64,000 nt of DNA from Chitinivibrionales bacterium (GTDB lineage: Bacteria; Fibrobacterota; Chitinivibrionia; Chitinivibrionales; JANQEN01): the NCBI GenBank assembly GCA_028278335.1, contig JANQEN010000235.1, positions 1 to 64,000 of the forward strand. Direction: 5' to 3'. Within the stretch, counting starts at the first letter, position 1; every line of letters begins with the position of its first letter. Under the pieces are notes generated by a model. That model did no database searches and had not been told where the DNA came from. It saw only the letters and a program-made list of their open reading frames with translations. The translations under genes were made by a program, and so were the position numbers. Of the stretch, positions 8,829 to 18,745 are shown piece after piece.

Positions 8829-10514
8829 TTAGAGTGATAGCTCCTCTAAAATCTTTTTAAAGATTGGCTTTTTTCGTAGGTAGGAGTCCTTATACTGCCC
8901 GTCTTTGGCATGCTTGTGACTGATCAGTTTTTCTTTGAACAGATTATAGGAATCGGGGCGCAGCTCTTTTAGGGCCGGTGCCTCTAATCGTTTCGATCCC
9001 CGCTTGATCTCATACTCAGGATTAATCTCTCGTAATCGAATGTCGAATTCTGCAATAAAGGCATCCTTGTCATGCCGTGAGGTCTGAGTCGCGAACTCAA
9101 CATAGAGGGTGTACATTCCCAGCTCTTCATCACAGTACATATTAAAGAAGTCTATCTGAATACCCATCTGTTTTGCAATGTCATCGACCGCTTGGATGAC
9201 TTGCAATTCAGAGATCTTTTCACCGGTGATGCTGGTTATGCCTTCGCCTTTTTGAATAAACTTTACCAAGGGGATGGTATTGTAAAAATCAGAGACTTCG
9301 ATAAGATCATTAATATCGTAACGGTAGAGGCCACTGTCATTAGTAATAAGAATGAAATAGCGCTTTTCCCGCTCAAGTTCATGGGCTAAAAGTGTCTTGG
9401 GATTATCTGTATGCCGATCCTGCTCTTCAATAAATTCAAAATGATAGATATTGGTGACCAGTGCTGAGGTGTCCCAATCATTACCTAAAACAAGTCCGGC
9501 CCGTGCTTCGCTTGCCTGATACCCAAAGGCACGAAGAGCGGTAGACTCGGTGAAAAGTTCTTTAACTGCAGGAATGAGTCGTGCAAAGTTACCCTGTTTC
9601 CAGGTGTTGACACAGGCAACATTGGGCCAGTAGTGATGGGTTTTAAGCTCCTGACCATGCTGATTAAAAAGGGTTTCCAGTTTTTTCGCCCGTTTTGGAT
9701 TGGAATGATTAAAAAAGGCTTTTGTTGCTGCTTGGTCCTCTTTGTCAACCTCGGCAAGAACATCTTGCCTCAGTGTGCCATCATGAATGTCACGAATGAG
9801 ATCTGCCATATTCTCCACAACAGTCTGATGGAACTTAAGCAGATTTGATGGGCTGGGGCAGACAATGTAGGTGATGTTTCGAGCAAGCGCACCGCGCATG
9901 AGTGCATAATACTTTTTGATGTAATCTCGTATGCAGACCACCGAGTATGGGGCGGAGTGGGTCTTTTTTAAAATGCCTGGGATCTGTTGGTATGCCGCGC
10001 CTGAAACCGATCCAAAGGGAGTACCATCCTCTACATGGCCATCAACAGCAGGAGAAACCGCAGAGAGACTATGACCGTCAAAGAGGCGTGGATTATCTTT
10101 TAGACAGCTATAAAACCAGAGACGATTGTATTGGTTGTGGGAGACAAAATAGTCTTGAGAAACCGGTATAAACTTTGGCTTATCGGTTGTACCGCTGGTC
10201 GTATTGTATGAGATGGGCTTTCCGGAAAAGAGAACATCCGCTTCACCCTTTACCATTCTGTCAATATAGGGCCGATGCCCCTCAAAATCTCGTATAGGTA
10301 CAGCCTGGCGAAATTCATCGACGGATTTGATATTTTGAAACCCATGCTCCTTGCCAAAAGAGGAGGTGGCATTTTTTTCTATAATATTTCGCAATAATGT
10401 GTTTTGTGTTGTTTCTGTGTCTTTGCTTGCCTTGTTGAACTTACTCATCAGCGGCATGCCGACCATATGAATCATTGCTTTTTTTAACCAGGCACTATCG
10501 GTAATGCTTTTCAT
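8829..10514 (-). CDS. GH3-family acyl-adenylating enzyme
   Basis: The 561-residue protein belongs to the GH3 family, part of the ANL adenylating superfamily; plant members conjugate amino acids to acyl acids. The ATP-binding motif is seen as NTTSGTTDKPKFIPVS near residue 105. A second nucleotide-contacting stretch, YRYDINDLIEV, lies near residue 400, followed by a small C-terminal domain. Length fits the family. It is transcribed away from an acyltransferase and a desaturase-like oxidoreductase starting at 10756, which may act on the same lipid or polyene. The substrate of bacterial GH3 proteins is generally unknown, so I assign only the chemistry. Confidence 0.85.
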   Translation of the reverse strand: MKSITDSAWLKKAMIHMVGMPLMSKFNKASKDTETTQNTLLRNIIEKNATSSFGKEHGFQNIKSVDEFRQAVPIRDFEGHRPYIDRMVKGEADVLFSGKPISYNTTSGTTDKPKFIPVSQDYFVSHNQYNRLWFYSCLKDNPRLFDGHSLSAVSPAVDGHVEDGTPFGSVSGAAYQQIPGILKKTHSAPYSVVCIRDYIKKYYALMRGALARNITYIVCPSPSNLLKFHQTVVENMADLIRDIHDGTLRQDVLAEVDKEDQAATKAFFNHSNPKRAKKLETLFNQHGQELKTHHYWPNVACVNTWKQGNFARLIPAVKELFTESTALRAFGYQASEARAGLVLGNDWDTSALVTNIYHFEFIEEQDRHTDNPKTLLAHELEREKRYFILITNDSGLYRYDINDLIEVSDFYNTIPLVKFIQKGEGITSITGEKISELQVIQAVDDIAKQMGIQIDFFNMYCDEELGMYTLYVEFATQTSRHDKDAFIAEFDIRLREINPEYEIKRGSKRLEAPALKELRPDSYNLFKEKLISHKHAKDGQYKDSYLRKKPIFKKILEELSL

Positions 10515-10755
10515 AATGCAATTCCTTTTTTATTAACCTCGGTTGGATTGATGGAAATAGCATTTGCGTGAATATGAATTTCAAGCTAATATATCAAGAG
10601 TGTTTTGGGTTACTTTACTACCCAATAGAATAATAAATTAACCCACGAATTAACAATATATTTATTTTTTAACCCTTTGTAAAAGTTTTTAATTGAAAAT
10701 ATTGCTAGCTAAGTCAATTGATTCTTGGCTGTCGGCTTTCTGCTGTGGATAAATT

Positions 10756-11634
10756 ATGAGTTTAAGTAAACATTTACAATCACCCCAAATATTACAAACA
10801 CTACCTGGAAAAAACCCCGAAGATGTGCGCGCACTTTTTTTAGAAAAGGGAATGGCTTGGTATGCAAAGCATCCAGAGGAATCGGAACTGATATGTGCCA
10901 ACCTAGAAAGCTTTAATCTTCCCCATGAACCAAACCTTATCGAGGCGATTAAAGAGCATATAATTCTTCACTATTTTGAAAAGGTATATGCTTTTTGTGG
11001 CGACACACGCTTTTTTTATGAATTTATTCAGGAGAGAATCGATGTAAAAGAGGCGGTTGCTCAACTGCAGGATTTTATTGGTTCAGGTAAGGGAGTGCTC
11101 CTTGCAGTTCCCCACTTTGGTGCGGTCGAGTTTGTCGTGCCCTCTATTTCTGCCCATAAGTTACCTATCAATTGTGTGCTTCGTTTTACTACGGACAATT
11201 TTTCTAAACAGGTCCATACCTATGCCCAAACCATGGAACAGAGTGGACTCTTTGGACCCTTAGGGATTATTGAAATTGGTAAACCAAAAACAATGGCAGC
11301 CCTGGATATGGCAGCAGCCTTGCGGAGAAAAGAAATTTTACTCTCTGTATTTGATGAAGAGACTGAGTATAGTCGCCCGGTAACTCTCTTTAATAGGAAA
11401 GTGTCTGGTGGAGCAGGCTTGGATAAACTCATCAAACATACCAGACGGTCAGTTTCAACTGTGAACGCTTTTATGGTTCGGACCGATAGTAATCATTATC
11501 AATTAAAATTATTCGCTATAGATGGAGACGAAGCTGACCCCATCCAAAAAATGTATCAAAATCTTGAAAAAGTTCTGAAAGATCATCTTGAGCAATGGTA
11601 TTTTTTACATGAGACAATACCCTTTATTGATTAG
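10756..11634 (+). CDS. LpxL/HtrB-like lysophospholipid acyltransferase
   Basis: The 292-residue protein resembles the LpxL/HtrB branch of acyltransferases that add secondary acyl chains to lipid A or acylate other lipids. The catalytic HX4D/E box appears as PHFGAVEF around residue 122. No clear N-terminal membrane anchor is seen, unlike typical LpxL, so the acceptor may differ. The next gene starts 42 bases later on the same strand. Together with the divergent GH3-like gene this suggests a small locus for a modified lipid or pigment-like acyl chain. That functional link is inference from position only. Confidence 0.75.
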   Translation: MSLSKHLQSPQILQTLPGKNPEDVRALFLEKGMAWYAKHPEESELICANLESFNLPHEPNLIEAIKEHIILHYFEKVYAFCGDTRFFYEFIQERIDVKEAVAQLQDFIGSGKGVLLAVPHFGAVEFVVPSISAHKLPINCVLRFTTDNFSKQVHTYAQTMEQSGLFGPLGIIEIGKPKTMAALDMAAALRRKEILLSVFDEETEYSRPVTLFNRKVSGGAGLDKLIKHTRRSVSTVNAFMVRTDSNHYQLKLFAIDGDEADPIQKMYQNLEKVLKDHLEQWYFLHETIPFID

Positions 11635-11676
11635 GCGACAATTTACACAAATAAGAACTGCGAAAGGCCTAAGCGA

Positions 11677-13119
11677 TTGAAATATGATACGATTATAATT
11701 GGGTCCGGACTTGGCGGATTGACCTGTGGAGCCTTTTTAGCTCACGCAGGGATGAAGGTGTTGGTGCTGGAAAAGCACCAAAAGATTGGCGGGTATGCCC
11801 ATAATTTTAACCGTCGTAAGTATGTATTTGAGTCAGGAATTCACTCTGTGGCCATGGCTAAAGAGGGAATGATCATGGGTCTTCTAAGAAAACTCGGGGT
11901 TGAAAACAGGGTTGAAACGATCGAGTTTCCTCAGATGTTTAGTATGGCTACCCCTGAAGGATCCATGGATATGCCTTCGAAAAAGGATGAGATAAAGGAG
12001 TTTCTTACTGCACAGTTTCCCCATGAGCGAGACAACTTGCAGGCCTTTTTCAAGGAAATTGAATATCTCTATCAAAAAATATCCGATGCTGAGTTTGATT
12101 TTGAAAGTAGTTTTGTTCAAAATAATGCTGATTTTATTTATAAGTATCATAATCGTTCTTATAAACAATATATTGAGGACACCTTTTCTGACGAAACACT
12201 TCGCTCTCTCTTTTATGCACAATGGCCCTTTTGTGGAGGGTCACCCTGTTTCGGCTCAATTTTGTACTACCTCATGATGTATGTGGTCCACTTCTTTGAA
12301 GGCTCCCACTACTGCAAGGGAGGCTTCTCTACTCTGGCCGATGCTTTGGCTTCAGTGATTACTGATAGGGGTGGTGCAGTGAAAACAAGAAGTGAGGTTC
12401 TTTCCATTAGTGGTGAAGAGCAGCGAGTTCGCTTTGTGCGTACTACTAAAGATGAGGAGTATGAAGCTGATCTTGTGGTATCAAATATAACACCCTATGA
12501 TTTGCACTTCAATCTGCTGGAGGAAAACTTACGTGGTCGACGCTGGCAAAGGCGGGTGTCTAACTTGAATATTTCCGTTTCCAGTGTGATTGCTTACTAT
12601 GGCATGAATCCCCAAAAAATCGGTGTAGTACCCCGAGATATCATTTTTTGGTATGATTCTCATGATCATGGCACAATATTCTCCAACATCATGAAAAATA
12701 AAAAGGAGAAAATCGATCATCTCATTTTCTTAAAGACCATTGAAGATTCTGATTTTCCAACGCTCACCTTAATGAATTTTGTCCAAAAAAGCTATGCTTC
12801 GGATTGGAAAAGCGAGAAAGAAATTTTGGCAGAACGCATGCTTGATCAGGCGGAATCTATATATCCCGGACTTAAAGAGGCTATTGATTTTACTGAGCTT
12901 GGCTCTCCTACAACCTTTGAGCGGTATACCGCCAATACTGATGGAGCTATTTATGGCTTTGAAAACACAAAAGATATGTACGGTGAAGCAAAGTTACCTG
13001 TTGTAACACACTTGGAAAATCTCTATCAAACAGGCCATTGGAACAAACCTGGTGGCGGGGTTTGGAATGTGATAGCCAATGCACATGCTGCTTCAAAAAT
13101 AATTCTTCAAAGATTGTAG
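11677..13119 (+). CDS. Phytoene-desaturase-like FAD oxidoreductase
   Basis: The 480-residue flavoprotein begins with a dinucleotide-binding fold, IIIGSGLGGLTCGAFLAHAG, followed by LEKHQKIGGYAHNF. This is characteristic of carotenoid desaturases, carotenoid isomerases and retinol saturases. The C-terminus has the family's FAD-contacting segment NLYQTGHWNKPGGGVWNV. It starts at TTG 11677, nine bases after AAAGG; no better start exists before the conserved fold. No phytoene synthase or other carotenoid gene is in the window, so the polyene substrate is open. It is convergent with the glycosidase gene, with one base between the stop codons. Confidence 0.85.
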   Translation: MKYDTIIIGSGLGGLTCGAFLAHAGMKVLVLEKHQKIGGYAHNFNRRKYVFESGIHSVAMAKEGMIMGLLRKLGVENRVETIEFPQMFSMATPEGSMDMPSKKDEIKEFLTAQFPHERDNLQAFFKEIEYLYQKISDAEFDFESSFVQNNADFIYKYHNRSYKQYIEDTFSDETLRSLFYAQWPFCGGSPCFGSILYYLMMYVVHFFEGSHYCKGGFSTLADALASVITDRGGAVKTRSEVLSISGEEQRVRFVRTTKDEEYEADLVVSNITPYDLHFNLLEENLRGRRWQRRVSNLNISVSSVIAYYGMNPQKIGVVPRDIIFWYDSHDHGTIFSNIMKNKKEKIDHLIFLKTIEDSDFPTLTLMNFVQKSYASDWKSEKEILAERMLDQAESIYPGLKEAIDFTELGSPTTFERYTANTDGAIYGFENTKDMYGEAKLPVVTHLENLYQTGHWNKPGGGVWNVIANAHAASKIILQRL

Positions 13120-13120
13120 C

Positions 13121-16111
13121 TTAGTAAATATCTAAGTACACCTCACCGATCAATCCTGAGGGTCTTCCATTCATCTTGATAAGATTATCAATGGTGTTTT
13201 GCACCTCAATCCTTAAAACATTGCGTCGAGGTTCAACAACTTCGGTAATATCTACAGCCAGCGGTTGCCAGTCTAATTGCCCAAAAGATTTATCGTTCAC
13301 CTCAACTGAAACAGTGCCAGATATTTTTTCAAATCGAAGAATTATTTTATCAAATTCACTGGGCATCTCAAAAAGTTGTTCATAAACACCCTTGCCGCTA
13401 AGATATGGATAACCGTATTTAGTCCAGCTACCATAATTGATATCCGCATTAAACTCTTTGATAATCCATCCTTTGGAGCCTTTTTTAATGGCAAAGTCAC
13501 CAGAAATCACTGGAGGATATTTTACAGGGGCAGGATCCTCAATCGAACCAACGGTTCTAACGGTAACTCGATTTATTCCCTTCATGATCATATCTTTAAT
13601 ATTGTATTTAGGGGAGCTCTTTCCGTAAAATTCATCAATGGCGAAGTCCGATTCGTTTGATTGCTCTTCTTCGGTGTTTTCTTTAATTTCAAAGGGCTTG
13701 ATTGTGATACTGTTAACTGAAACTTCAAGATGTCGATTTTTTTCTGCATCATTATTAAAGCCACAGAGAGTTAGAAAGCAGGTACTGGGGATATCCTCAA
13801 TCTCAAAGTGTGACTCATAGTAATGTGAGAATCCACCGGAATCACGACTGAGTCCAATTCTTTTGTTCCAGGTTGCCAGAGGAAGTGAATTAAAGCTAGT
13901 GGGTGTGAACTTCCAGCGATCCTTTAACACCACTCGATATTTTTTACTCAGCTCTTGGTAAATCTCAAGGGAGGGTTGTTTTCCCTTTTTTGAATCAAGA
14001 CCGGGAATTTTGGTGGATGAAAAAATAAAGACAGTGGTTTGTTGGGGTAAGAAATTATGTTTAAATGAGTTAAGTCCATCTTCTGCGTCATCAAGATCGA
14101 TTTCATAACAGTGGGGGTTGTCACAATCTACCAAATAAACATGGTTAACCTTGGGGATGGTAACAGTTACAAAATGATCATTTTTAGTAGAGTTGTTCCG
14201 AATTATACACGTTGTGTAGGTATCTTTGGTCCCAAAGGTTGTGTGAATATCTTTGCAAGGTTTTCCTTCGGTGCTAATATCTATAGCTGGATAGTCGGTG
14301 GCAGTTTTGTTAAGAAATTCGTGAATCGAACACACATGGATGTTTTTATTTTTTGGCCGGGTTAATCGTGCAACACGGGCACCAAAGGAGGCATTTTGGC
14401 CATCATCAAAATTACCCTGTGGCGCTTCATCTATAAAAACAATGGTTCCCTTTTTAGTTGATAATTTTTCTAAAAACACAAAGGTACTGTTGCTTATTAA
14501 GCGAGAGAAGGGGAATATAATTGCCTTGTAATGTCCCTTTCTCAGGGCATTTTTGGTTGTTTTTCCAAACTCTCCATCACTAAAAACATTGCACCCTACT
14601 AAAAAGGATTCACTGATTACATCAAATTCAATGTTTTCTGAAAGGAGGGCATCCAATACTTTATTAAAAACAATTCGAGCCTTTGTTATTGATTCGTTGT
14701 TTGAGGGAAAGTAATCAGCCATTGCAGAGAGGGACGGGCTAACAACAGCAACAGGGCATTTACGCTGAATTCCCTTTGCCAGAGTATTCATTCGCGCAAC
14801 ATAATCACAGAGTGTATTGATTCTTTCCCATTCAGGATGATACCAAAATGGATTGAAGGGAGTTTTGATGTAGTTTCGTTGATCAATGTTGAAATAACAT
14901 CCATCAAGAATAATTTTTGAGACTCCCATAGTAATTAACTTGTCGACTTCTGTTTTAAGCTCTTGAAGGGTCGTGCTTGCGCATGAGGTGTTTCGTCCAA
15001 TTACCGCAACTGATTCGCGGTTGTATTCAACCTGGTTACTATTTGCCAGGGTACGCAAAATGCTATAATTCTTAGCTGTTCCGTTTTGGTTTTGGATTCC
15101 AACAGCAGCAAGTGGTGCATTGGGAATCGTCATCATATCCTTAAGGGTGTTTTCCGGACCATCAATATCATTTTCAGGGCATAGGGTCCACTGATAAAAA
15201 CGATTTTTCTTAGCCCAGGTTTCCAATACTGTTGAAAAGCGTTCATACATTGCGTGTAAAATGAAGTTGTAAACATGGCTGCGATTCTTTGCAAAGCTAT
15301 CATCAACTTCAAAAAAGAGCACCGGTATGATATTGATTAAGTTCTTTTTATATCGTGACTTATACTTAATAATTAAATCATCATCCCAGGGGATTCTGTT
15401 GTCCGCTGGAATGTATGTTGGCATCTCTGTAATAAATCCTTCAAAAGAAGAGGGTATAAATTTTGAATAGGTCGATTTGTATACCTCTAACACATTGTGT
15501 ATATAGGCATGGGCTACTTTAGGATTGAAAAAATTTGGTACATAGTTTGAAAAGGGATCTTTGTACCACTCTTTTTTAAAAACCATGACCTTCCAATCAC
15601 CAGCCGGAGCTTTCCAGGTCACTGATGTGTCAGATTGTCCAAAGGGGACGGATTTAATTGAAGGAGGGTGAATTTTATCATCCTTCATTTTTGCCGTAAG
15701 AACAACATAGTCCACACCTTTTTCAAAATCATAATGAAAGCTTTCCTTCGCCGCAACTCCTTGGTGATGAACAAGTTTAAGCATTTGACCGCGATAACTA
15801 CTGTTTTGTTCAGCGATTGATTGGAAAAAATTGTTGTAGGAGACAGAAAAGTCATCGGCAATGCGAATTTTTATACCCTTTTCTTTTGCGGAGGTAAGTA
15901 CCAATTTCAAGAGCCTGAAAAATTCCTCTGAAAGATAGGTCGGCGACATGTCGCGGGATGGCCGAATTGCTAATCCTCCAAATCCTTTTTCAACAAAAGA
16001 GTTGAACTGGTTCATAAGTTCTTCTTCGGAGATGGTTTTGTTCCAAATCCACATTGCCCATAGTTTTGTGCTTTGATCAGGATTAAGAAGGACATTTTTC
16101 AGGTTTTTCAA
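13121..16111 (-). CDS. GH106-like glycoside hydrolase (putative alpha-rhamnosidase)
   Basis: The 996-residue protein begins with a (beta/alpha)8-like domain whose opening (LWAMWIWNKTISEEELMNQF, then KGFGGLAIRPSRDM) resembles GH106 alpha-L-rhamnosidases. The middle has an amidotransferase-like Rossmann segment, and the C-terminal 250 residues look like GH2-type jelly-roll carbohydrate-binding folds (LRFEKISGTVSVEVND). No signal peptide is present, so it should act on internalised oligosaccharides. The TTG at 16111 is preferred because AAGGAG lies six bases upstream; a TTG at 16141 is the longer alternative. Family assignment is from memory of motifs; the catalytic acids were not assigned. Confidence 0.65.
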   Translation of the reverse strand: MKNLKNVLLNPDQSTKLWAMWIWNKTISEEELMNQFNSFVEKGFGGLAIRPSRDMSPTYLSEEFFRLLKLVLTSAKEKGIKIRIADDFSVSYNNFFQSIAEQNSSYRGQMLKLVHHQGVAAKESFHYDFEKGVDYVVLTAKMKDDKIHPPSIKSVPFGQSDTSVTWKAPAGDWKVMVFKKEWYKDPFSNYVPNFFNPKVAHAYIHNVLEVYKSTYSKFIPSSFEGFITEMPTYIPADNRIPWDDDLIIKYKSRYKKNLINIIPVLFFEVDDSFAKNRSHVYNFILHAMYERFSTVLETWAKKNRFYQWTLCPENDIDGPENTLKDMMTIPNAPLAAVGIQNQNGTAKNYSILRTLANSNQVEYNRESVAVIGRNTSCASTTLQELKTEVDKLITMGVSKIILDGCYFNIDQRNYIKTPFNPFWYHPEWERINTLCDYVARMNTLAKGIQRKCPVAVVSPSLSAMADYFPSNNESITKARIVFNKVLDALLSENIEFDVISESFLVGCNVFSDGEFGKTTKNALRKGHYKAIIFPFSRLISNSTFVFLEKLSTKKGTIVFIDEAPQGNFDDGQNASFGARVARLTRPKNKNIHVCSIHEFLNKTATDYPAIDISTEGKPCKDIHTTFGTKDTYTTCIIRNNSTKNDHFVTVTIPKVNHVYLVDCDNPHCYEIDLDDAEDGLNSFKHNFLPQQTTVFIFSSTKIPGLDSKKGKQPSLEIYQELSKKYRVVLKDRWKFTPTSFNSLPLATWNKRIGLSRDSGGFSHYYESHFEIEDIPSTCFLTLCGFNNDAEKNRHLEVSVNSITIKPFEIKENTEEEQSNESDFAIDEFYGKSSPKYNIKDMIMKGINRVTVRTVGSIEDPAPVKYPPVISGDFAIKKGSKGWIIKEFNADINYGSWTKYGYPYLSGKGVYEQLFEMPSEFDKIILRFEKISGTVSVEVNDKSFGQLDWQPLAVDITEVVEPRRNVLRIEVQNTIDNLIKMNGRPSGLIGEVYLDIY

Positions 16112-16308
16112 TGGTCTACTCCTTTTCAAGAGTTGAGTCAAATTTCACTCAATAAAGAGGAAAATTGAGAAAAATACAAAATAAACATTGAAAATTATAT
16201 CAGGACACCAATTTTGGCAAGGGATTTCAGGGCTTTAAAGGGTAATTTAAAAATATTATAATTCTATAACTTGTTTTGTTTCAGGCAGTTATGCCTTTAT
16301 TGTCTGTT

Positions 16309-16791
16309 TTAGGATATTGCTGCTAAAGCAAGCCCTACTGCCTGATGTGCTTCAAAAGCTTCTTTTAAAAGTGCGCTATTAACTTTGCCGATTTTTGCAA
16401 GATCCCACGATCCGGGCATGCGTATTACAGTTTTGTTTAAAGCAAGGGCAAAGGCAATTTCGCTTAAGGTGCCAAAGGAGCCAGGAAATGCAATGAGAAC
16501 ATCGGAGAATCGTACAACAAGGGTGTTTCGATTTATACCCATTCCCGTGGGTAAGGCTATGGAAACAAATTGATTAGCATCTTTATTATCATCTCCAGGT
16601 AAAACTCCAATCACCTGGCCACCATGCTCTGCAGCTCCTTTACTGACAGCCTCCATGGTTCCTCCAAGGCCACCACAAACAAGGAGTGCTTGGTTTTGGG
16701 CAATATGTTTTCCCACATCAAAGGCAAGCAAAGAATCCTCTTCTGCAATTTGGTTTCCGCCGATTACACCAATGGATAATTTTGTTTTCAT
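16309..16791 (-). CDS. TIGR00725/LOG-like nucleotide-binding protein
   Basis: The 160-residue Rossmann-like protein belongs to the broad LOG / molybdenum-cofactor-carrier-like family. Visible signatures are SIGVIGGNQIAEE at the N-terminus, CGGLGGTMEAVSKGA, and PGSFGTLSE. The last replaces the PGGxGTxxE of cytokinin-activating LOG enzymes, with Ser in place of the second Gly. That makes phosphoribohydrolase activity uncertain. It stands alone, 167 bases or more from its neighbours on the same strand. Confidence 0.8.
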   Translation of the reverse strand: MKTKLSIGVIGGNQIAEEDSLLAFDVGKHIAQNQALLVCGGLGGTMEAVSKGAAEHGGQVIGVLPGDDNKDANQFVSIALPTGMGINRNTLVVRFSDVLIAFPGSFGTLSEIAFALALNKTVIRMPGSWDLAKIGKVNSALLKEAFEAHQAVGLALAAIS

Positions 16792-16888
16792 ATATAAGTA
16801 ACGCCTTGTAATTTATAAAGTTATATCAAAATATAAAATAAATGAATTTTACGTGTTTAATTTATTTAATAACAATAGCTTGCATGCA

Positions 16889-17305
16889 TTATTCACCAAT
16901 TATTTTTACCAGCGCTCTTTTTTTACGCCTTCCATCAAATTCAGCATAAAAAATCTGTTCCCAGGGCCCAAAATCGAATTTTCCCTCGGTTATAGCAACA
17001 GTAACCTCTCTTCCCATGATCTGCCTTTTGAGGTGAGCATCACCGTTATCCTCGTAACCATTGTGGCGGTATTGACTTACTGGTTCATGGGGGGCAAGTT
17101 TTTCTAACCAGTCATCGTAATCTTGTAAAAGACCCGGTTCATCATCGTTGATATAAACACTTGCTGTGATGTGCATGGCATTTACCAGACAGAGTCCCTC
17201 TTTTATACCACTTTTGTCCAGACATTGTTGGACTTGAGGAGTAATATTGATGTAGGCTCTTCTCTCTGGAATGTCAAAGGTTAATGTTTGGCGGAATGAT
17301 TTCAT
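16889..17305 (-). CDS. YjbQ-family protein (UPF0047), paralogue 1
   Basis: The 138-residue protein belongs to the YjbQ family, some members of which show weak thiamine-phosphate synthase activity. Conserved elements are [26 protein letters not shown] and the closing [18 protein letters not shown]. The last corresponds to the usual LGTWQxI segment, here with Pro and Glu. Its ATG overlaps the stop of the glucose-6-phosphate isomerase gene by 4 bases, so it is translationally coupled. A second, divergent member is encoded at 59918-60334. The physiological role is unknown. Confidence 0.88.
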   Translation of the reverse strand: MKSFRQTLTFDIPERRAYINITPQVQQCLDKSGIKEGLCLVNAMHITASVYINDDEPGLLQDYDDWLEKLAPHEPVSQYRHNGYEDNGDAHLKRQIMGREVTVAITEGKFDFGPWEQIFYAEFDGRRKKRALVKIIGE

Positions 17306-18648
17306 AGTCCCATATCCTTTAATCGAGTTTTTAGTCTATTTCCAGCATCTTCGTATCCCGGTTTTGAAAGTAGGGCGAACATATTCTTCTTATACGCTTC
17401 GACTCCGGGTTGGTTAAAGGGGTTAACTCGCAGAAGATAACCGGAAAGAGCAATGGCTTTTTCGAAAAAATAAAAAAGCTGTCCCAGGGCCTGAGCTGAT
17501 CGCTCAGAAACGGTGATTATACTTGCGGGAACACCACCATCCATATGAGCGAGGAGTGTTCCACGAAAGGCATTTTCATTAACGAGTTCAAAACTTGAAC
17601 CTGAGAGATACTGAAGTTCATCACGATTGTCATTAAAATCGGGTATTTTAATGGTGGTATTAGTTTTTTTAAGGTACAAAAAGGTCTCAAAAATATTGCG
17701 CGCACCCTGCTGGATCCATTGTCCAACTGAATGAAGATCCGTAGTATAATTTAAAATGGCTGGAAAAATTCCTGTATAATCCTTTCCTTCACTTTCACCA
17801 GTAAGCTGTTTCCACCACTCCACAATGAAATTAAGCTGTGGTTGGAAACTAGCAAGTACCTCAATTGCCTTTCCCTCTCTAAAAAGGATGTTTCTATTAA
17901 TAGCATATTGCATAGAAAGGTTGTCTTCGATGGTGGTTCCACTACAAAAGGAGATTGCCTGAGCTGCGCCTGACAAAAGTGCTTTTATATCTATACCAGA
18001 AACGGCAATAGGAAGCAGCCCAACTGGTGTTAGCACCGAGTAGCGACCACCCACATCTGGAGGTATGGCAAAGGTGGTGTATTTTTCCTGCACTGCAAGT
18101 TCGCGGAGGGCACCAGTCTTAGGGTCAGTGGTGGCAATTATCCGCTTTGTGGATTTCTTTTTGCCGTATCGATCCTCTAGGGCCTTTCGTAAAACACGAA
18201 AGGTAATTCCCGGTTCGGTAGTGGTACCACTTTTGGAGATAATGTTTAATGCAACCTCTTTTTTTTCAATCAGTTGCAATAGATCTGATAGATAGTCAGA
18301 GTTCATATGATGGCCTGCAAAAATTACCTGTGGCTTTCTTAACTCCTCAAAGGCAGGATTTAAAAAATCAATGGCCGCCTTTGCACCGAGATAGGATCCC
18401 CCAATACCAATGCAAATAAGAATATCAATAGAATCTCGAAGTTCCTTTGCTGTTGATTGAATGGCTGCAATTTGTTGTGACGATACATTTTCAGGCAGAT
18501 CTAACCAGCCAATGTAATCATTTCCTGGGCCTGAGCCCTCCTGAAGCATCGTTTCTGCTAAAGCAGCAGGCTTTCGATAGCCATCCAGCTTTTCATCGGT
18601 TATGCAATCAGCTATGCATTTAAACTCGTAAGTTACTTTTCTATCCAT
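17302..18648 (-). CDS. pgi: Glucose-6-phosphate isomerase
   Basis: The 448-residue enzyme interconverts glucose-6-phosphate and fructose-6-phosphate in glycolysis and gluconeogenesis. Two SIS domains are visible: [16 protein letters not shown] and [15 protein letters not shown] bind the sugar phosphate, and the C-terminal [15 protein letters not shown] segment carries the family's late catalytic region. Its length matches the short Bacillus/Thermus-type enzymes rather than the 550-residue E. coli form. It lies 97 bases downstream of the diadenylate cyclase fusion gene on the same strand and overlaps yjbQ downstream by 4 bases. Confidence 0.97.
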   Translation of the reverse strand: MDRKVTYEFKCIADCITDEKLDGYRKPAALAETMLQEGSGPGNDYIGWLDLPENVSSQQIAAIQSTAKELRDSIDILICIGIGGSYLGAKAAIDFLNPAFEELRKPQVIFAGHHMNSDYLSDLLQLIEKKEVALNIISKSGTTTEPGITFRVLRKALEDRYGKKKSTKRIIATTDPKTGALRELAVQEKYTTFAIPPDVGGRYSVLTPVGLLPIAVSGIDIKALLSGAAQAISFCSGTTIEDNLSMQYAINRNILFREGKAIEVLASFQPQLNFIVEWWKQLTGESEGKDYTGIFPAILNYTTDLHSVGQWIQQGARNIFETFLYLKKTNTTIKIPDFNDNRDELQYLSGSSFELVNENAFRGTLLAHMDGGVPASIITVSERSAQALGQLFYFFEKAIALSGYLLRVNPFNQPGVEAYKKNMFALLSKPGYEDAGNRLKTRLKDMGL

Positions 18649-18745
18649 AGGGAAGGTATGTTTTGTAAATTGAGGTTTGCGTTATTGTTATGTTGCCATT
18701 ATTATGACAATGGTTTATTTATCAACAACTTAGACTGTTATTTGA

